Source: Ochotona curzoniae
Taxonomy: Eukaryota > Chordata > Mammalia > Lagomorpha > Ochotonidae
Direction: 5' to 3'
NCBI RefSeq assembly: GCF_017591425.1
Contig: NW_024465885.1
Location: forward strand, 44,759,001-44,823,000
DNA: 64,000 nt
Part shown: piece by piece, positions 45,325 to 56,479 of the stretch
Layout of the letters: each line of letters begins with the position of its first letter
Position numbering within the stretch: the stretch's first letter is position 1
Notes under the pieces: generated by a model
What the model was told of the DNA's origin: nothing
Databases searched by the model: none
The model's input: only the letters and a program-made list of their open reading frames with translations
Position numbers and translations under genes: made by a program

Positions 45325-45705
45325 GGTTAGTCCCTCTAGGGCTGCCACAACCCAATGCCACACACTGAGGGGCTTCCCTGGCAGAAATATATCATCTCAC
45401 AGTTCTGGAATCCATGATCAAGGGGTGAAAGTGTTGGTTTCTTTTGAGGATTATCTTCCTGGCTGGCAGATGTCCACCTTCTCCCTATGGGCTCACATGG
45501 ACCCCAGCACTGGAGTCTTTCTGTGTCCAAATTTCTCCCTCTTACATAGATACCAGTAAGGTTGGATTAGGGGTCCCTCCAACTCTTATTTCCATTCAAT
45601 CATCTTTAGCAGGCCTAATCACTACCCATTTTTCTGGAGTACCAGGAATGAGGGCTTCCATCTACAATTTTTGGAGGACATGTCTCAGCCCATTACACCT
45701 GCACT
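45325..45705 (-). mobile_element. MLT1-type MaLR LTR, antisense
   Basis: 'ctagggctgccacaaccca', 'tatcatctcacagttctgga', 'caatcatctttagcaggcct' and 'ggaggacatgtctcagccca' match the reverse complement of MLT1-type LTRs. Confidence 0.7.
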
Positions 45706-46782
45706 GTGAGTACATGGTGAAGATCATTGAGGATTAGGTACAGAGGACTGCACGACGTAAATGAACACATCAGGGCCATTCTCTACAACCTCACTTGACA
45801 CTCAACTGCACCATAAGGCGGATTAATTAGAACACTTTCTGGTTCACAGGGATGGGTGAAGCTTGAAATTATTAAGCTAAGAAGAGTTAATGTCGAGGTA
45901 GAAGAAACGATAGCAGACAAACCTCAGGAACTGAAGAGTGTAGAAGAGTGGAGGGAAAAGGCCATATACATGTAATTCAATCCCTACGCCCTGCTCCATA
46001 CCTTACACATTTACTATTAGACTGGGCGGGGAAGAAATGTACGTCAAAAGCTGCCAAAGAGAATAATGGGCAATGGATATACCTTTTCAAATAGAGAAAA
46101 AAAAAGAATTTAAAAAGATACATGGTTCATGTAAGAAATAGAAATATATCGAACTATTTCACAATTTAAAATTTTGTACCAAAGACATAAAAACTTCTGT
46201 TGGCCAAAGATTAAAAAGTGGACTGGGAGATGGATTAAGTCAACTAAGAGTTAGTATTCTGAACACACAATAAGAAAAATTAAGAGTATAAAAAAAATAA
46301 TTAATTGCCCGAAGAGCAAATGTGAATGCCAGTAAACAAACACAAAGGATGTTCAAGCCTGTATCCCAGCTGCCCTGCGGGTGATCAGAGCGGCCAGGGG
46401 TCATGTCCCAACCTCCCTGTGAGACAGAACATTCAGGTTATCCCAGCTGTTGGCAAGCTAACCAGGGAAGCAGTGTTCTCCTCTGCTATTGCCGAGGGGG
46501 CAAACTGATCTGGCCTTTTGGAGAGAAACTGGATGTTATTAAGCAAAGTGGAAATCGTGCCTTCACCATGGCCTGAGTTCTCTGCTTTGAAAAATGCACT
46601 GACTAACTTACCTCTGTCCACAAGGACCCACCATTTGTGATGGCCAGGAAAAACAATTCATGAAACATGCCTTGATATAGGAAAAAATAAATGAGACATG
46701 CTTTTCCCTATGATGAAATACCACACAGCAATTGCAAAATATAAATAAAAATGATCTATATCAGCACTAAGAAATGCTTTAA
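45706..46782. other. AT-rich DNA, probably with degraded L1 pieces
   Basis: 46050-46330 and 46640-46780 are A-rich on the plus strand. The latter ('gatgaaataccacacagcaattgc') resembles the end of an old L1 ORF2. Otherwise nothing is recognised. Confidence 0.4.
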
Positions 46783-47104
46783 AAAGATTTCCAAAAATGT
46801 ATTTTCATTGTTATGAAAGACAGAAACAGAGAGAGATCTTCTGTTCATGGGTTCATTCTCCCCAATTCCCACAATGACCAGAGTTGGGCCAGGCAAAAGC
46901 CAGGAGCCAGGAGCCAGGAGCTCCAGCTGGGGCTCCTGCACACGTGGCAAGAACCCAGGTACTCAAGCCATCATCCACCGCTGTCTACAGTGCACATTTC
47001 AGCAAACTGGATTGGAAGGGGAAGTGGGTCTGGACTGCAGACATTCTCATATGAACACAGGGACCCCTTGCAGCAGCTGAACACTTGCCACCTCACAGCA
47101 CCCA
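46783..47104 (-). mobile_element. Lagomorph C-type SINE, antisense
   Basis: 'aaagatttccaaaaatgtat', 'gatcttctgttcatgggttc', a (GCCAGGA)n expansion at 46899-46920, 'gaacccaggtactcaagcc' and 'ttgccacctcacagcaccca'. Old but nearly full length. Confidence 0.9.
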
Positions 47105-47118
47105 GCATGCACTAACAG

Positions 47119-47258
47119 ATTTTTTTAGAAAAAGACTGATTTGTTTAAAAGGCAGAGTTACAGAGAGAGAAGGAGAGGGAGGGAAAGGGATGAAGAAAGA
47201 AAGAGAGAGGGAGAGATCTCTCATTCACTGGTTCACATTCCAGATAGCGGCAGCTTTG
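47119..47258 (-). mobile_element. Lagomorph C-type SINE, antisense, tail half only
   Basis: 'aaaagactgatttgtttaaaag' and 'gcagagttacagagagagaa' with GA-rich sequence, then 'ctctcattcactggttcac'. It stops near 'gcggcagctttgacc', so the tRNA-like half is missing. Confidence 0.88.
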
Positions 47259-47286
47259 ACCTCATCATAACAAATCTTAAAAACAT

Positions 47287-47562
47287 AAGGTGTATGCTAA
47301 ACTGCGGCCTGCAATACCAGCATCCTGTGTGGGCTGCAGTTCATATCCCAGCTACCCTCTTTCTGATCCAACTCCTTGCTAATGACTTGGGAAACACAGT
47401 GGAGGATGACGCAAATGCTTGGAGTCCTGCACCTTTGTGGGAGACCTGGCTCCTTTCTTTGGCTGGCTCAGGCCAGGCTATTTTAGCCATTTTAAGAGTG
47501 AAACAGCAGAAGGAAGCTTTTCTCTCGCAGTCTCTCTGCCTTTCTCTCTATAAGAAAGCTTT
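47287..47562 (+). mobile_element. Lagomorph C-type SINE, sense, head damaged
   Basis: 'aagctgcggcctg'-like start, then 'ataccagcatcctgtgtggg', 'gcagttcatatcccagctac', 'acacagtggaggatgacgc' and 'tctgcctttctctctataag'. The following L1 begins in its tail. Confidence 0.85.
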
Positions 47563-47565
47563 GTT

Positions 47566-48113
47566 AATGCTCAAGTTCCCTGGCAATAAGGGAAATCCAA
47601 ATGAAGACAACAATGAGGTACCACCTAACGCCAGCAAGGATGGCTCACATACAAAAAACCACCAACAACTCTTGCTGGTGAGGATGTGGGGAAAAGGGAA
47701 CCCTACTCCACTGCTGGTGGGACTGCAAACTTATACAGCCTCTATGGAAATCAGTATGGAGAATACTCAAACAACTGAAAATCAGCATACCACATGACCC
47801 AGCAATAGCACTCCTAGGAATATATCTGAAACACTTGCTACACAAGAAACCAACATGCACCCCTATGTTTATAGCAGCACAATCAACAATTGCAAAGACT
47901 TGGAAGCAACTGAAATGCCCATCAACAGAAGACTGGATAAGAAAGCTATGGTGGTTCATATACTCCATGGAATACTACTCAGCTATTAAAAAAAAAAAAA
48001 AAAACGAAATGCAGTTTTTTGTGGCCAAATGGGCCCAACTGGAATTCATTATGCTAAGAAAAATGAACCAATCCCAAAAGGTTAAATACCACGTTTGCCT
48101 TAATTTGAGATGA
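47566..48113 (+). pseudogene. L1 ORF2 C-terminal remnant
   Basis: The frame read as RGNPNE-like text is a shadow. The true ORF2 frame runs through the conserved 'HCWWDC' and 'HDPAIALLGIY' segments, then 'PMFIAA', 'TIAKTWKQ', 'DWIRKLWW' and 'MEYYSAIK', ending at a TGA at 48111-48113. These are the C-terminal landmarks of mammalian L1 ORF2, which makes the reverse transcriptase-endonuclease. One internal stop (TGA, 47679-47681) sits where relatives have arginine, consistent with CGA decay. A 17-base A run at 47988-48004 lengthens the lysine stretch after 'YYSAI' without shifting the frame. Endonuclease and reverse transcriptase domains are absent, so it is non-functional. Confidence 0.9.
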
Positions 48114-48439
48114 AAAAATGTCAATCTGGAAAATAGTACCTGTATATTGTAATATTATTGCAATCTCTGACAGCCTGTATCCAATGCAATAAGATAAGCC
48201 GTTGTAATCTATAAAACAACAATTAATGTGAGTCAGACTGCTTATGACCTACATCAAAGAACTGTAAAACCTAAAACACTCTTAATACCCTGTTATTCTG
48301 TAATGGGGAGGGAATGCAGAGAAATCTTCTGTCTCCCTAAAAAGTATAAGGAAGACGTGAAATATAGCTTATCAGGATCAAATCTGGTATCTCATAGACA
48401 ACAGACTCGAGTCAGCACTAAACAATAGTAAAGCTACAC

Positions 48440-48540
48440 AGGCATAAGGGGGGAATGGGAGTGATCCTGACAGCCTCTTAACAGGAGGTCGTGTGTATGG
48501 AGCAGGGGGGAGACCCCAGAGTGGAGTGGGTGGACAGGAG
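48440..48540 (+). other. G-rich polypurine part of the L1 3' UTR
   Basis: 'ataaggggggaatgggagtg' and 'gagcaggggggagacccc' followed by 'gtggagtgggtggacagg' form a G-rich segment of the kind common in mammalian L1 3' UTRs. Confidence 0.7.
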
Positions 48541-49597
48541 GAGATTCATATCCCAACCCTGAAGACTCCCAGATCCTCACCAAGGACTATCAGTACGGAC
48601 ACCAAGGATACATCCCAACTGCCAAGGAGACCACGGGGAATAGGAGTGCCTTTGGAGGCCGAGAACTCTGAGAACACCCACCTCCATCTGGAGCCTCCAT
48701 GGGGGATGAAAGAAGTCCAAACTCTGCCGTGCAGAAACCAGCGTCATCGCCCGACAACCAGGAGCCCTGAGTGGTCTGCAGACACAGAATAATAATAAAC
48801 TTCCTTCAGGACTAGGGAGGCGAGGTTTCTCTGGTCCTTGCCTGGCTCTGGCTCTGGGTCCCCACCCTCTCTCACGGTGACCATTAGGAACGCTCCAGAA
48901 ACCCCTCAAAACAAACAAACATACAAACAAACAAAAATCCTAGACAGGACAGACAACAACAAGGAAAGCTTAGAATCAGATATGGCATGGATTCACTTAT
49001 ACCTCACTAGGTGGGACACAAACATTAGTTATGCCTCACTGGGGTATTGGGGATTTCTCTGCACACCCCTCAAAAAAAAAATGTTCTGTACCTAAACTGA
49101 TGACACATGTCTTGCTAGAGTTACAAGCCAGTTCAGACCATCCGAAAAACAACCAAGTTCAGCAAAATCATGCTTCAACACTTTAAACAGCTAAATACTA
49201 AAATGAAAATAGACACGAGACAGCTGAATAGCAATCTATAGCCATTTTGAGGTATATAGAACCCGGTTGAATATAAACCAAAATTGAAATGTCTATGAAG
49301 AAGTCACAGGATGTAGTTAAGAAGCCACATTTTCCTATTAACATATTGGTTAATCAATACCATGTCAATTAATGCCATAAGGCTATAAATGGTTGTTGAT
49401 ATTATGTTGAGGCTTTTAATTGATTGGGATGATACTTTGCTGGCTTTACCTTCAGACCAGAGATGGTCTCACCAAGAAATCGTTGAACCCACTAGGATAA
49501 TAAGATGCTGGGCTTTATGCTTGGTAAATACTTCCAATGAAAGAACCTCAACTGAATTTGAACTGTGGTAACGCAGCAAGGTGGAGAAATCCACCAT

Positions 49598-49625
49598 GGG
49601 AGAGGGTTCGGGGAGGGGTGGGGGG
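49598..49625 (+). other. G-quadruplex-type motif in the L1 3' UTR
   Basis: Five G runs of three or more (GGG, GGG, GGGG, GGGG, GGGGGG) are separated by one to three bases just before the poly-A signal. Confidence 0.85.
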
Positions 49626-49669
49626 AATCCCAGTGCCTATAGCACTGTGTCACATAATGCAATGCAATT

Positions 49670-49743
49670 AATAAAAAAAAAAAAAAGAAGAAAGAAAGAA
49701 AAGAAAAAAGAAAAAAAAAACAAGCGAAAAAAAAAAAAAAAAG
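49670..49743 (+). terminator. L1 polyadenylation signal and A-rich tail
   Basis: AATAAA at 49670-49675 leads directly into an A tract broken by G and C steps. Confidence 0.9.
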
Positions 49744-49783
49744 AACGGCTTTCCGAGAAACAGTTCTTAAAAATCAAAACTAA

Positions 49784-50110
49784 GGGCTGGGCACAGTGGC
49801 CTAGAGGCTAAAGTCCTCACCTTGAATGTACCAGGATCCCATATAGGTGCTGGTTCTAATCCTGGCTGTTCCACTTCCCATCCAGCTCCATGCTTGTGGC
49901 CTGGGAAAGCAGTGGAGGACGGCCCAAAGCCTTGGGACCCTGGGCCCGTGTGGGGGACCTGGAGGAAGTTCCTGGCTCCTGGCTTCAGATTGGTGCAGCA
50001 CTGGCTGTTGTGGTCACTTGGGGAGTGAATCATCGGACGGAAGATCTTCCTCTCTGTCTCTCCTCCTCTCTGTATATCTGACTGTCCAATAAAAAGAAAT
50101 AAATCTTAAA
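49784..50110 (+). mobile_element. Pika-type CSINE, relatively young
   Basis: Full-length from GGGCTGGGCACAGTGGCCTA to 'ccaataaaaagaaataaatct' and an A run. A 15-bp duplication with one mismatch (AAAAATCAAAACTAA / AAAAATCAAAACGAA) lies at 49769-49783 and 50111-50125. It sits some 40 bases after the L1 tail. Confidence 0.97.
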
Positions 50111-50394
50111 AAAAATCAAAACGAAAATTAGGTGGAGTCTAGAAGGCAAAGTGCAGGCTAATCCGACATATATGGATGTGGTCCTTGGAAACAACAATGT
50201 GTGCATTTGGGTCTTAGTGGATGACGATGTCTTTTAAAAACAATGTGTTTTGTACAGGATCAAAATGGCTGATGATCTTTTTAGGCCGAGGGGAGATATG
50301 GATAGGACTAGGCAGGTGAGTGGTGAGTGATCTAGGCACATTTCCGTCCTCTGTGCTGGCTTTCTCCCCCTTTATTTTCCCTCCTCCAGAGGTT

Positions 50395-50548
50395 CCCCTG
50401 CTTCCTTTCTTCCTTCCATCCTTCCCTCCCTCCCTTCCTTCCTTCCTTCCCGCCTTCCTGCCTTCCTGCCTTCCTGCCTTCCTACCTTCCTTCCTCTTTC
50501 CTTCCTTCCTTCTTTCCTTCCTTCCTTCCTTCCTTCCTTCCTTCCTTC

Positions 50549-50584
<36 letters not shown>

Positions 50585-50590
50585 CCTTCC
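50395..50590. repeat. Large (CCTT)n then (CT)n microsatellite
   Basis: About 150 bases of CCTT/CCTG/CCCT tetranucleotide steps are followed by a pure CT run at about 50553-50581. The plus strand is almost wholly pyrimidine. Long open frames on both strands here are artefacts of the repeat. Confidence 0.98.
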
Positions 50591-50639
50591 CCCAAATTGA
50601 TGAGAAGCAGGTACAGCCCCCAAAGCTTACACTTGTGGA

Positions 50640-50938
50640 GCAGGCATTGACACAGAGGTCAAGGTGTTGACTTGGGACCCCACTCATTTCTGAGTGCTTA
50701 AATGGAAGCGCTGGCTCCACTCTCCATCCCAACTTCCTGCTAATGCATGCCCTGGGTGACAGCCAATCATGAATCAAGTAATTGGGTCTTTGCCACCCAC
50801 ACAGGAGGTCCAGATTGAGTTCCTGGCTATAGCTTTGGCTTGGCTCAGACCTGGCCATTGTGGGCATTTGGGGGAGTGCAGCAGCAGATGGGAGCTGTCT
50901 GTCCATTTCTCACTTGTTCTTTCAAACAAAATAATGCA
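50640..50938 (+). mobile_element. Lagomorph C-type SINE, old copy
   Basis: 'caggcattgacacagaggtc' opens a diverged body with 'acttcctgctaatgcatgcc', 'cacccacacaggaggtccag' and 'ttctttcaaacaaaataat'. Confidence 0.85.
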
Positions 50939-52220
50939 TTCTGGTTTCAAAAAGTTACCACTTATTCATTGTAAATTGAGTTTACATTCCTCCTTGCATC
51001 ATTACTGTATCATATATTTTAGAAACAACCAACAAATAAATAAATGAACAAACCCTGGAATGGATACAAGTTGAATCCGACTTGAAAATTTCACTAAAGA
51101 AAGTCAATGAGACTTGAGCAAAAATAATCTTAAAAGGCTATCTTTACTTATGCTGCCTTCCAGGGAGGAGACCAATTTCTGTCGCCTACACAGAGCTCTC
51201 AGGTTTGGGCGCCTCTACTGATTTAGAGCATTCAATCAACATTCAACGTCATGGGCTCCCCCTCTGCTTCCCTCACAAATGGCTGCCAGTCCCCTGAAAC
51301 TCTATTAGGAGTATTAGGGGATAACTTGTCCTAAAGTAAGTTGCTCACTTTTTGGGGCGGGGGGCAGCTCACACTTAGCAGGAAAATGTTTCCTTATTTT
51401 GGATTAGACCTTTATTTCTGGCTAAGGCAAGCTGGTGCTTTGAAAAGACTTCAGCCTTGCTTGTGTTTCTTTCTGGAGCAACACAGATGAAGTCCAGTGC
51501 TCCTTTAGCAAAACTGTCACTCGAACTGAGAAGATGCTTCCCCTCCATGTATGCACTGTCAGGTCTGAAAACACAGAAGGCTTCCTAGGCCCATGCACAC
51601 ATGTGAGCATTACATGGGGATGGGTGCTGTGAAACTTCACAACACCTGGCGAAGTCAGCCTTGGAAATTCTCTTTGGAGTGTGAGAATGCAGTGAGACAA
51701 ACTTGTGTCAGGTGGCAACTGTTTTCCTGGTCTGGGAGGTGAAGGGGTAGGAGCCCGTCCTAGCAGGGAGGAGAACAATCCCCATCAGCCTGGAAAAGAC
51801 CAAGATCGAATGAGAACCTGATGCCAAGCTCCAACCCAATAGCTCGGGAGACCTAGGAAGGAGTCCATTTCCTCCTTAGTAATGGCATTGTGTGTTTTAT
51901 AAAGGACTTGCAATGCCTTGCACATTTCAGTGCTGACATAGGCAAATAATGAGCTTCTGGTGGTGACACAGGTGAGTTTGATGTAAAGGTAAACCCCTGA
52001 AGACACATGCCCATTGGCTTGCTGCCCTCTGACTAACTTCCTCCCATCTGCTTGAGAAGTGATGGGAGCCTGGAACTCACTTGTCAACATCTCTTGCATA
52101 CATGGTTAGTGGTGGAGAGGGGATTCAAACTCAGCTTTCTGGGATACCAATGCCCTTCACGTTGCTTGGCTTTTTTTTAAAGCTTCGCCACTCTTGCAAG
52201 AACTGTACAAGCATCAAGAG
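50939..52220. other. Unique DNA
   Basis: No feature recognised over 1.3 kb. Confidence 0.45.
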
Positions 52221-52234
52221 CAATATTAAATGTA
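52221..52234 (+). repeat. Target duplication of the SINE at 52235
   Basis: CAATATTAAATGTA (14 bp) recurs exactly at 52590-52603. Confidence 0.95.
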
Positions 52235-52589
52235 CTTTTAAAACTTTTTATTTTTTTAAAAAAATATTTTTTAATTGGAAAGGCAGAATCAGATTTATGA
52301 AGAGGAGGGACAGAGAGTAAGTAAGATCTTAAATCCACTAGTTCACTCCTCAAATGGCTGCAATGGACAGAGTCAAACCAATCCAATCAAAAGCCAAGAG
52401 CCAAGAGTTTTTTCTGGTTCTCCCGTTCAGTGTAGGGTTTCAAAGCTTTGATCCATCCTCTCCTGCTTTCCTAGACCATAAACAGGGAACTGGAAGGGAA
52501 GTAGAGAAGTCAGAACATCAACCAGAACACATATGGGATCCTGGCACTTGCAAAGTGAGGATTTCGCCACTGAGCCATCACGCCAGGCT
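52235..52589 (-). mobile_element. Pika-type CSINE, antisense
   Basis: 'attttttaattggaaaggcag', 'gatcttaaatccactagttc', 'gccaagagccaagagttttt', 'cacatatgggatcctggcac' and 'gccatcacgccaggct' give a full-length complemented copy with an exact 14-bp target duplication. Confidence 0.97.
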
Positions 52590-52854
52590 CAATATTAAAT
52601 GTATTTAAAGTCAGTTCCTCAACGTGGACTCTGGTCACCTTGCAGTTATACCTTGGTCGAATATCCATCCTGCCCGCACGTAAAGCCACTCAGGGGCTGT
52701 GAAATGTGTTGGAAAGTGAAACAGGACGCCCTCCCTAGGGAAGCAATGATGCTGCTCTTGGTCCTTGCCAAATGGCATTGTCTCCCAGAAGAGTTCTTGA
52801 AAATGGTATTTTACTTGCCATGTCGTTTCTATTTAGAACTTTTTGCTGAGATCC

Positions 52855-52947
52855 AGTGTGGTAACATAGTAAGCTAGTTCTCTGCTTGTGGTGATGGCAT
52901 CCTGTGTGGGTGCCTGTTTCTGTCCTGACTGCTTCCAGTCCCCAGGA
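52855..52947 (+). mobile_element. Lagomorph C-type SINE, head fragment
   Basis: 'cagtgtggtaacatagtaag', 'ctctgcttgtggtgatggcatc' and 'tgtcctgactgcttcc' correspond to the tRNA-derived head only. Confidence 0.65.
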
Positions 52948-54939
52948 AGATTTCATCAGCTTCCTCTCCACTTCTGGTGCTGAGTCCATTTCCTCATGCT
53001 GACAGCTCCCAAGTGGGCAAATCTATCTTCAGATGGTAATTCCCAGATGACACCCCTGTGTTGGGTGACCACCTATGACAAGGACCAATCATTTCACAAC
53101 CTTCCCCCTCCTGGGTCAAGTACTATCTGTTTATTTGTTTTTGACTAGAGTGAATTACTATCATCAGTTTTGTTTAGAGGATTTCACAATTCTCCTTGAC
53201 AGTTGTGGAGATCTGATGGAGAAAGATTGAAACGAGAATGAAACCTAAGGACCCGCAGCATCATTGCTCATGTTTGTGGGGGCTTTTCAGCCCAGTTGTG
53301 CAAACTGTAGCCCAGTGGGGATCCAGACACAAGGACTACAGGGAAGAATTCCTCTATTTGCCAGAAAAGCAGTGGTGTGGAATGGTTTGAGCAACCACAG
53401 AGTTGCATGTCTCCACTCAGCGCTGTGAAACATTGCGAGGGGAGGGGGGTGGCCCACTCCAAGTGTGTTACCTGGATTCACTGAGGCCACAGACCCAAAA
53501 TCATGCTGCAGCCGTGTGATGGTCTGAACACAACAGTGGTGATAATCCAGCTCCTCAGACCGCAGAGTACTACTCTTTCATCTCGCATCATTCGGATAAA
53601 GGGAGAGATGAAGCCAAGCAGGAAATTTCTAGATTGCCAAGACTGCAACCTTGAGTGTTAGCACCCCACCCTGTCCCTAGCTTTTCAGGTGTGTGAAGAC
53701 GGGCTGGTTTTACTTCCCCACCTCCCCCACCCGCCCAGAACCTAAGAAATTTGCTCTCCAAAAACTCAAACCTCAATAATTATAAAAATGTATTGGAAGT
53801 GTTTTCAATATTTTGGACCCTGAAAATATGCACATATATTTTAAACAACCCCCAAAGGGATCAGGAATGAGAAATGGCTGGGTTAGACGGCAGGCAGACA
53901 GCTTGGAACCAAGGGCCTGGAGGGGGGAATGTGCCAATGTCAAATGATTGGTTGGGGTTTCTGAGCAAGAACCAAGTATTTTAGGCCTCCAGCATTTGTG
54001 CAAATTATTTTAACAGGGAGTTAGTGTGGCACTAAAGGCAATGATACGTTTTCTCAAAGTCTGAAGTAAGAAATGGTGCTGGCTTGATGTTTCCTTTCTA
54101 ATTAAGAGCTTCACCTTAACATTAAAAGTATCTGCATGAACTACAGGAGCTCTTTAACTTACAATGGCGAATGTTCAAGAAGAGCCAAAGACTTGTTTAG
54201 TAATTGATCAGTGGTCTCCAGCCCCAAATGGCTTCCATATATGTGAATCTTAAGCCAGGAGAGATGAGAAGGGGAAGAACAGAAGGGTTTGCTTGGAGAG
54301 GACTAGAAATAATTGTAAGTTATGGGAACAAAGAAGAAAATAAGACATGTTGATGAGAAACATCAGGATGAATTGGCATTGATTTTGCTGCCCAGTAGAA
54401 AATTTGTCTCCAGTTTTCTTCCAACAGATGCACAGCGTAGTGAGGGAGGAACTGAACTGGATTCTGGGTTCAGATTTAAGATTGGAAATGAAGTTTGGGA
54501 AGGTATGGCTCATTTCACAGAAACTAAACAACTTTCTGAATACTCCTATGTAAGTCGTTTGATGGACATGAGTCCAGTTGGATAATCCAGGATCTGTAGA
54601 CTCCAAAAAAAATTTTTTTTTTCCTGTTTTGGAGTTTTAGTATAGTATTGGTATTTTTTCATTTACTGATACATTTCAATATTCTGCAGTGTGAGTAGGT
54701 GCAAACCCCCTTTTAGTCTGAGTCTACCTGCTCATGTCTTGAGGGAAGTGGCATTTTAATACTGCCCTTGAGGGGAAGCACTGAATTTTGCATGGCAACA
54801 GAACATTAAAGCACAGATTGTGAAAGTTGCAGCTCTTAGATTCATTAAGGTTCTTAAGAACCAGATCAAATACAAGAATCAAATGACTAGGTCATTTCTC
54901 CATATAAATGAAGATATGGTGAGCATCATCACTTTCTAA
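52948..54939. other. Unique DNA, about 2 kb
   Basis: No repeat recognised. 54000-54240 is AT-rich with 'ctaattaagagc' and could be conserved noncoding DNA. The frame at 54322-54585 (87 codons, plus) is unfamiliar. Confidence 0.4.
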
Positions 54940-55242
54940 ACATTTATTTTTTCTTTCTTGTGGTATAGTGACAGAAGGAGAGGCAGACAGGCAAAGAGAG
55001 ACAAATTTTTCCATCTCTTAGCTTATTTCTCATGTGCCTGCAAAAGCTAGGTCTAAGTCAGGCTGAATTCAGGAACCCAGAATACCAACTAGATCTCCCA
55101 CATAAGTAGCAGGACCCCAAGTATTCAAACCATCATCTGCTGTCTCCCATGGTGCACATGAACAAAGAACTGGATTGTAAATGGAACTGGGACTCCAGCC
55201 AGACACTCCATGGGGGGATAAAGGCATCCAAGCAGTGTCTTC
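54940..55242 (-). mobile_element. Lagomorph C-type SINE, antisense, old
   Basis: 'acagaaggagaggcagacagg', 'ggaacccagaataccaactag', 'gcaggaccccaagtattcaaa' and 'catcatctgctgtctcccatg' are complement landmarks. Both ends are blurred. Confidence 0.85.
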
Positions 55243-56479
55243 ATTGTTGTTCTAAGCACTGGTCCCTTTACCGTATCCTTAAAAGTGTGATCTGGCCTCT
55301 TGCGGAATGTCTGCTGATGAGGTAGATCTGTTCCTCGATCAGACCTGGGAACAGGCTCAATTCTGGCTGTTGGCACACCTAGCAGGTGGAATCCATCCCT
55401 GTTGTTTCTTCAGTGCTCCTGTGCAGAGCCTGCACCTTGCAGGGTCTGACATCTCCTGCAGCTCCTACAAGTCAAGGTGACACACACTTCACCTGTTGCC
55501 TTCCTCTATCCAGCTTCTCCTTACAGGATCATTGTAAGAATTTCCAGAGTCCCATTTGTGAGCCCTGGCTGCAAAGTTGTGGCTCAGACTTTCTGCAAGG
55601 CTGCTGATCAACCCCACAGAGCGCTGAGCCCATTGCCCCTGACAATGACTCTCACTCAGAGCTCTCCCAGACCTTGCAGACAGATACAGGGACCCCACTG
55701 GAAGACAAGACAGCTCTCTAGAAAGTAAGCACCTTAAAGAATTATGATGTCTTGGGCGTCTAGAAGAGACCCTGAACAAAGTGTGCTCAACAATGTGTGC
55801 TCAACAAAGTGTTCCTGCAATTGGACAAACTCTGCCATGTTGGCTTCTCCTCACCTCCTTCCTCCTGCCTGCCTTGAGAAAAGAGGACACACTTCTCCTT
55901 TCTCGTAGGATGACCCCTGTCTTCTCTAGTCCTCCCCTGGTCTCCACCAACATCATCTTCCTTTGCCTTCAATATTGTCTCTCTTAGTGACACTATAATT
56001 CTCCATTCTCTCCTTCCCATTCCATAACAAAGTTGAAAACTTGTCTTTATCAAGACAAATAAAAATGCTACCACTTGCTAAGCATTCTTAATAAGGAAAT
56101 AAGGGAAAACATGAAAGAAATGACATGGGACAATAGCTCAGGAGTGTTTGAGAAAAGAAGACATTTCAGGCAAAAATTTGTACTTTTGCAGACTTCTCCT
56201 GAAAAGTCAGAGGATGGAGTAACTACAGGCTAACATAGTCACATCTCAATAGCCTTGAGATGTTCCAGAGATTCTGCCAAGAAGATCAAAATCTCAGGCA
56301 CCTGCCACATCTCCCATATGCAGCTTCTGCAATATGACCTTGGCCCTCTCCATTAAGACACAGGTGCAAGTCTTCTTCCCTTGAATAGAACCCATTAAAT
56401 GTGGAAAGCAGCAGAGAAATGCTGCGTAATTTAGGCTACATGGCTTATTCTGGCTCCCTCTGTGCACTCATTTGCTTTC
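55243..56479. other. Unique DNA
   Basis: A 14-base unit GTGTGCTCAACAA(T/A) is tandemly duplicated at 55781-55808. No gene or other repeat recognised. Confidence 0.45.

Larger units (their letters stand above)
47563..49743 (+). mobile_element. 5'-truncated lagomorph L1 with full 3' UTR
   Basis: About 550 bases of the end of ORF2 are followed by a 1.55-kb 3' UTR, AATAAA at 49670-49675 and a long interrupted A-rich tail to 49743. 5' truncation is usual for L1 insertions. A possible imperfect target duplication is AAGAAAGCTTT (47552-47562) against AAGAACGGCTTT (49741-49752). The 3' UTR has two G-rich stretches (48448-48540 and 49598-49625) and a CAAA-rich tract at 48908-48936. It is much younger than the L1M pieces elsewhere. 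Confidence 0.92.

Noticed and set aside
47141..47797. 218-codon plus-strand reading frame
   Set aside because: It crosses two SINEs and enters the L1 out of the ORF2 frame. A shadow.
50214..50906. 230-codon minus-strand reading frame, the longest in the window
   Set aside because: It runs through the CCTT/CT microsatellite and encodes KEGRKEGR-type repeats, then crosses an old SINE. Not a gene.
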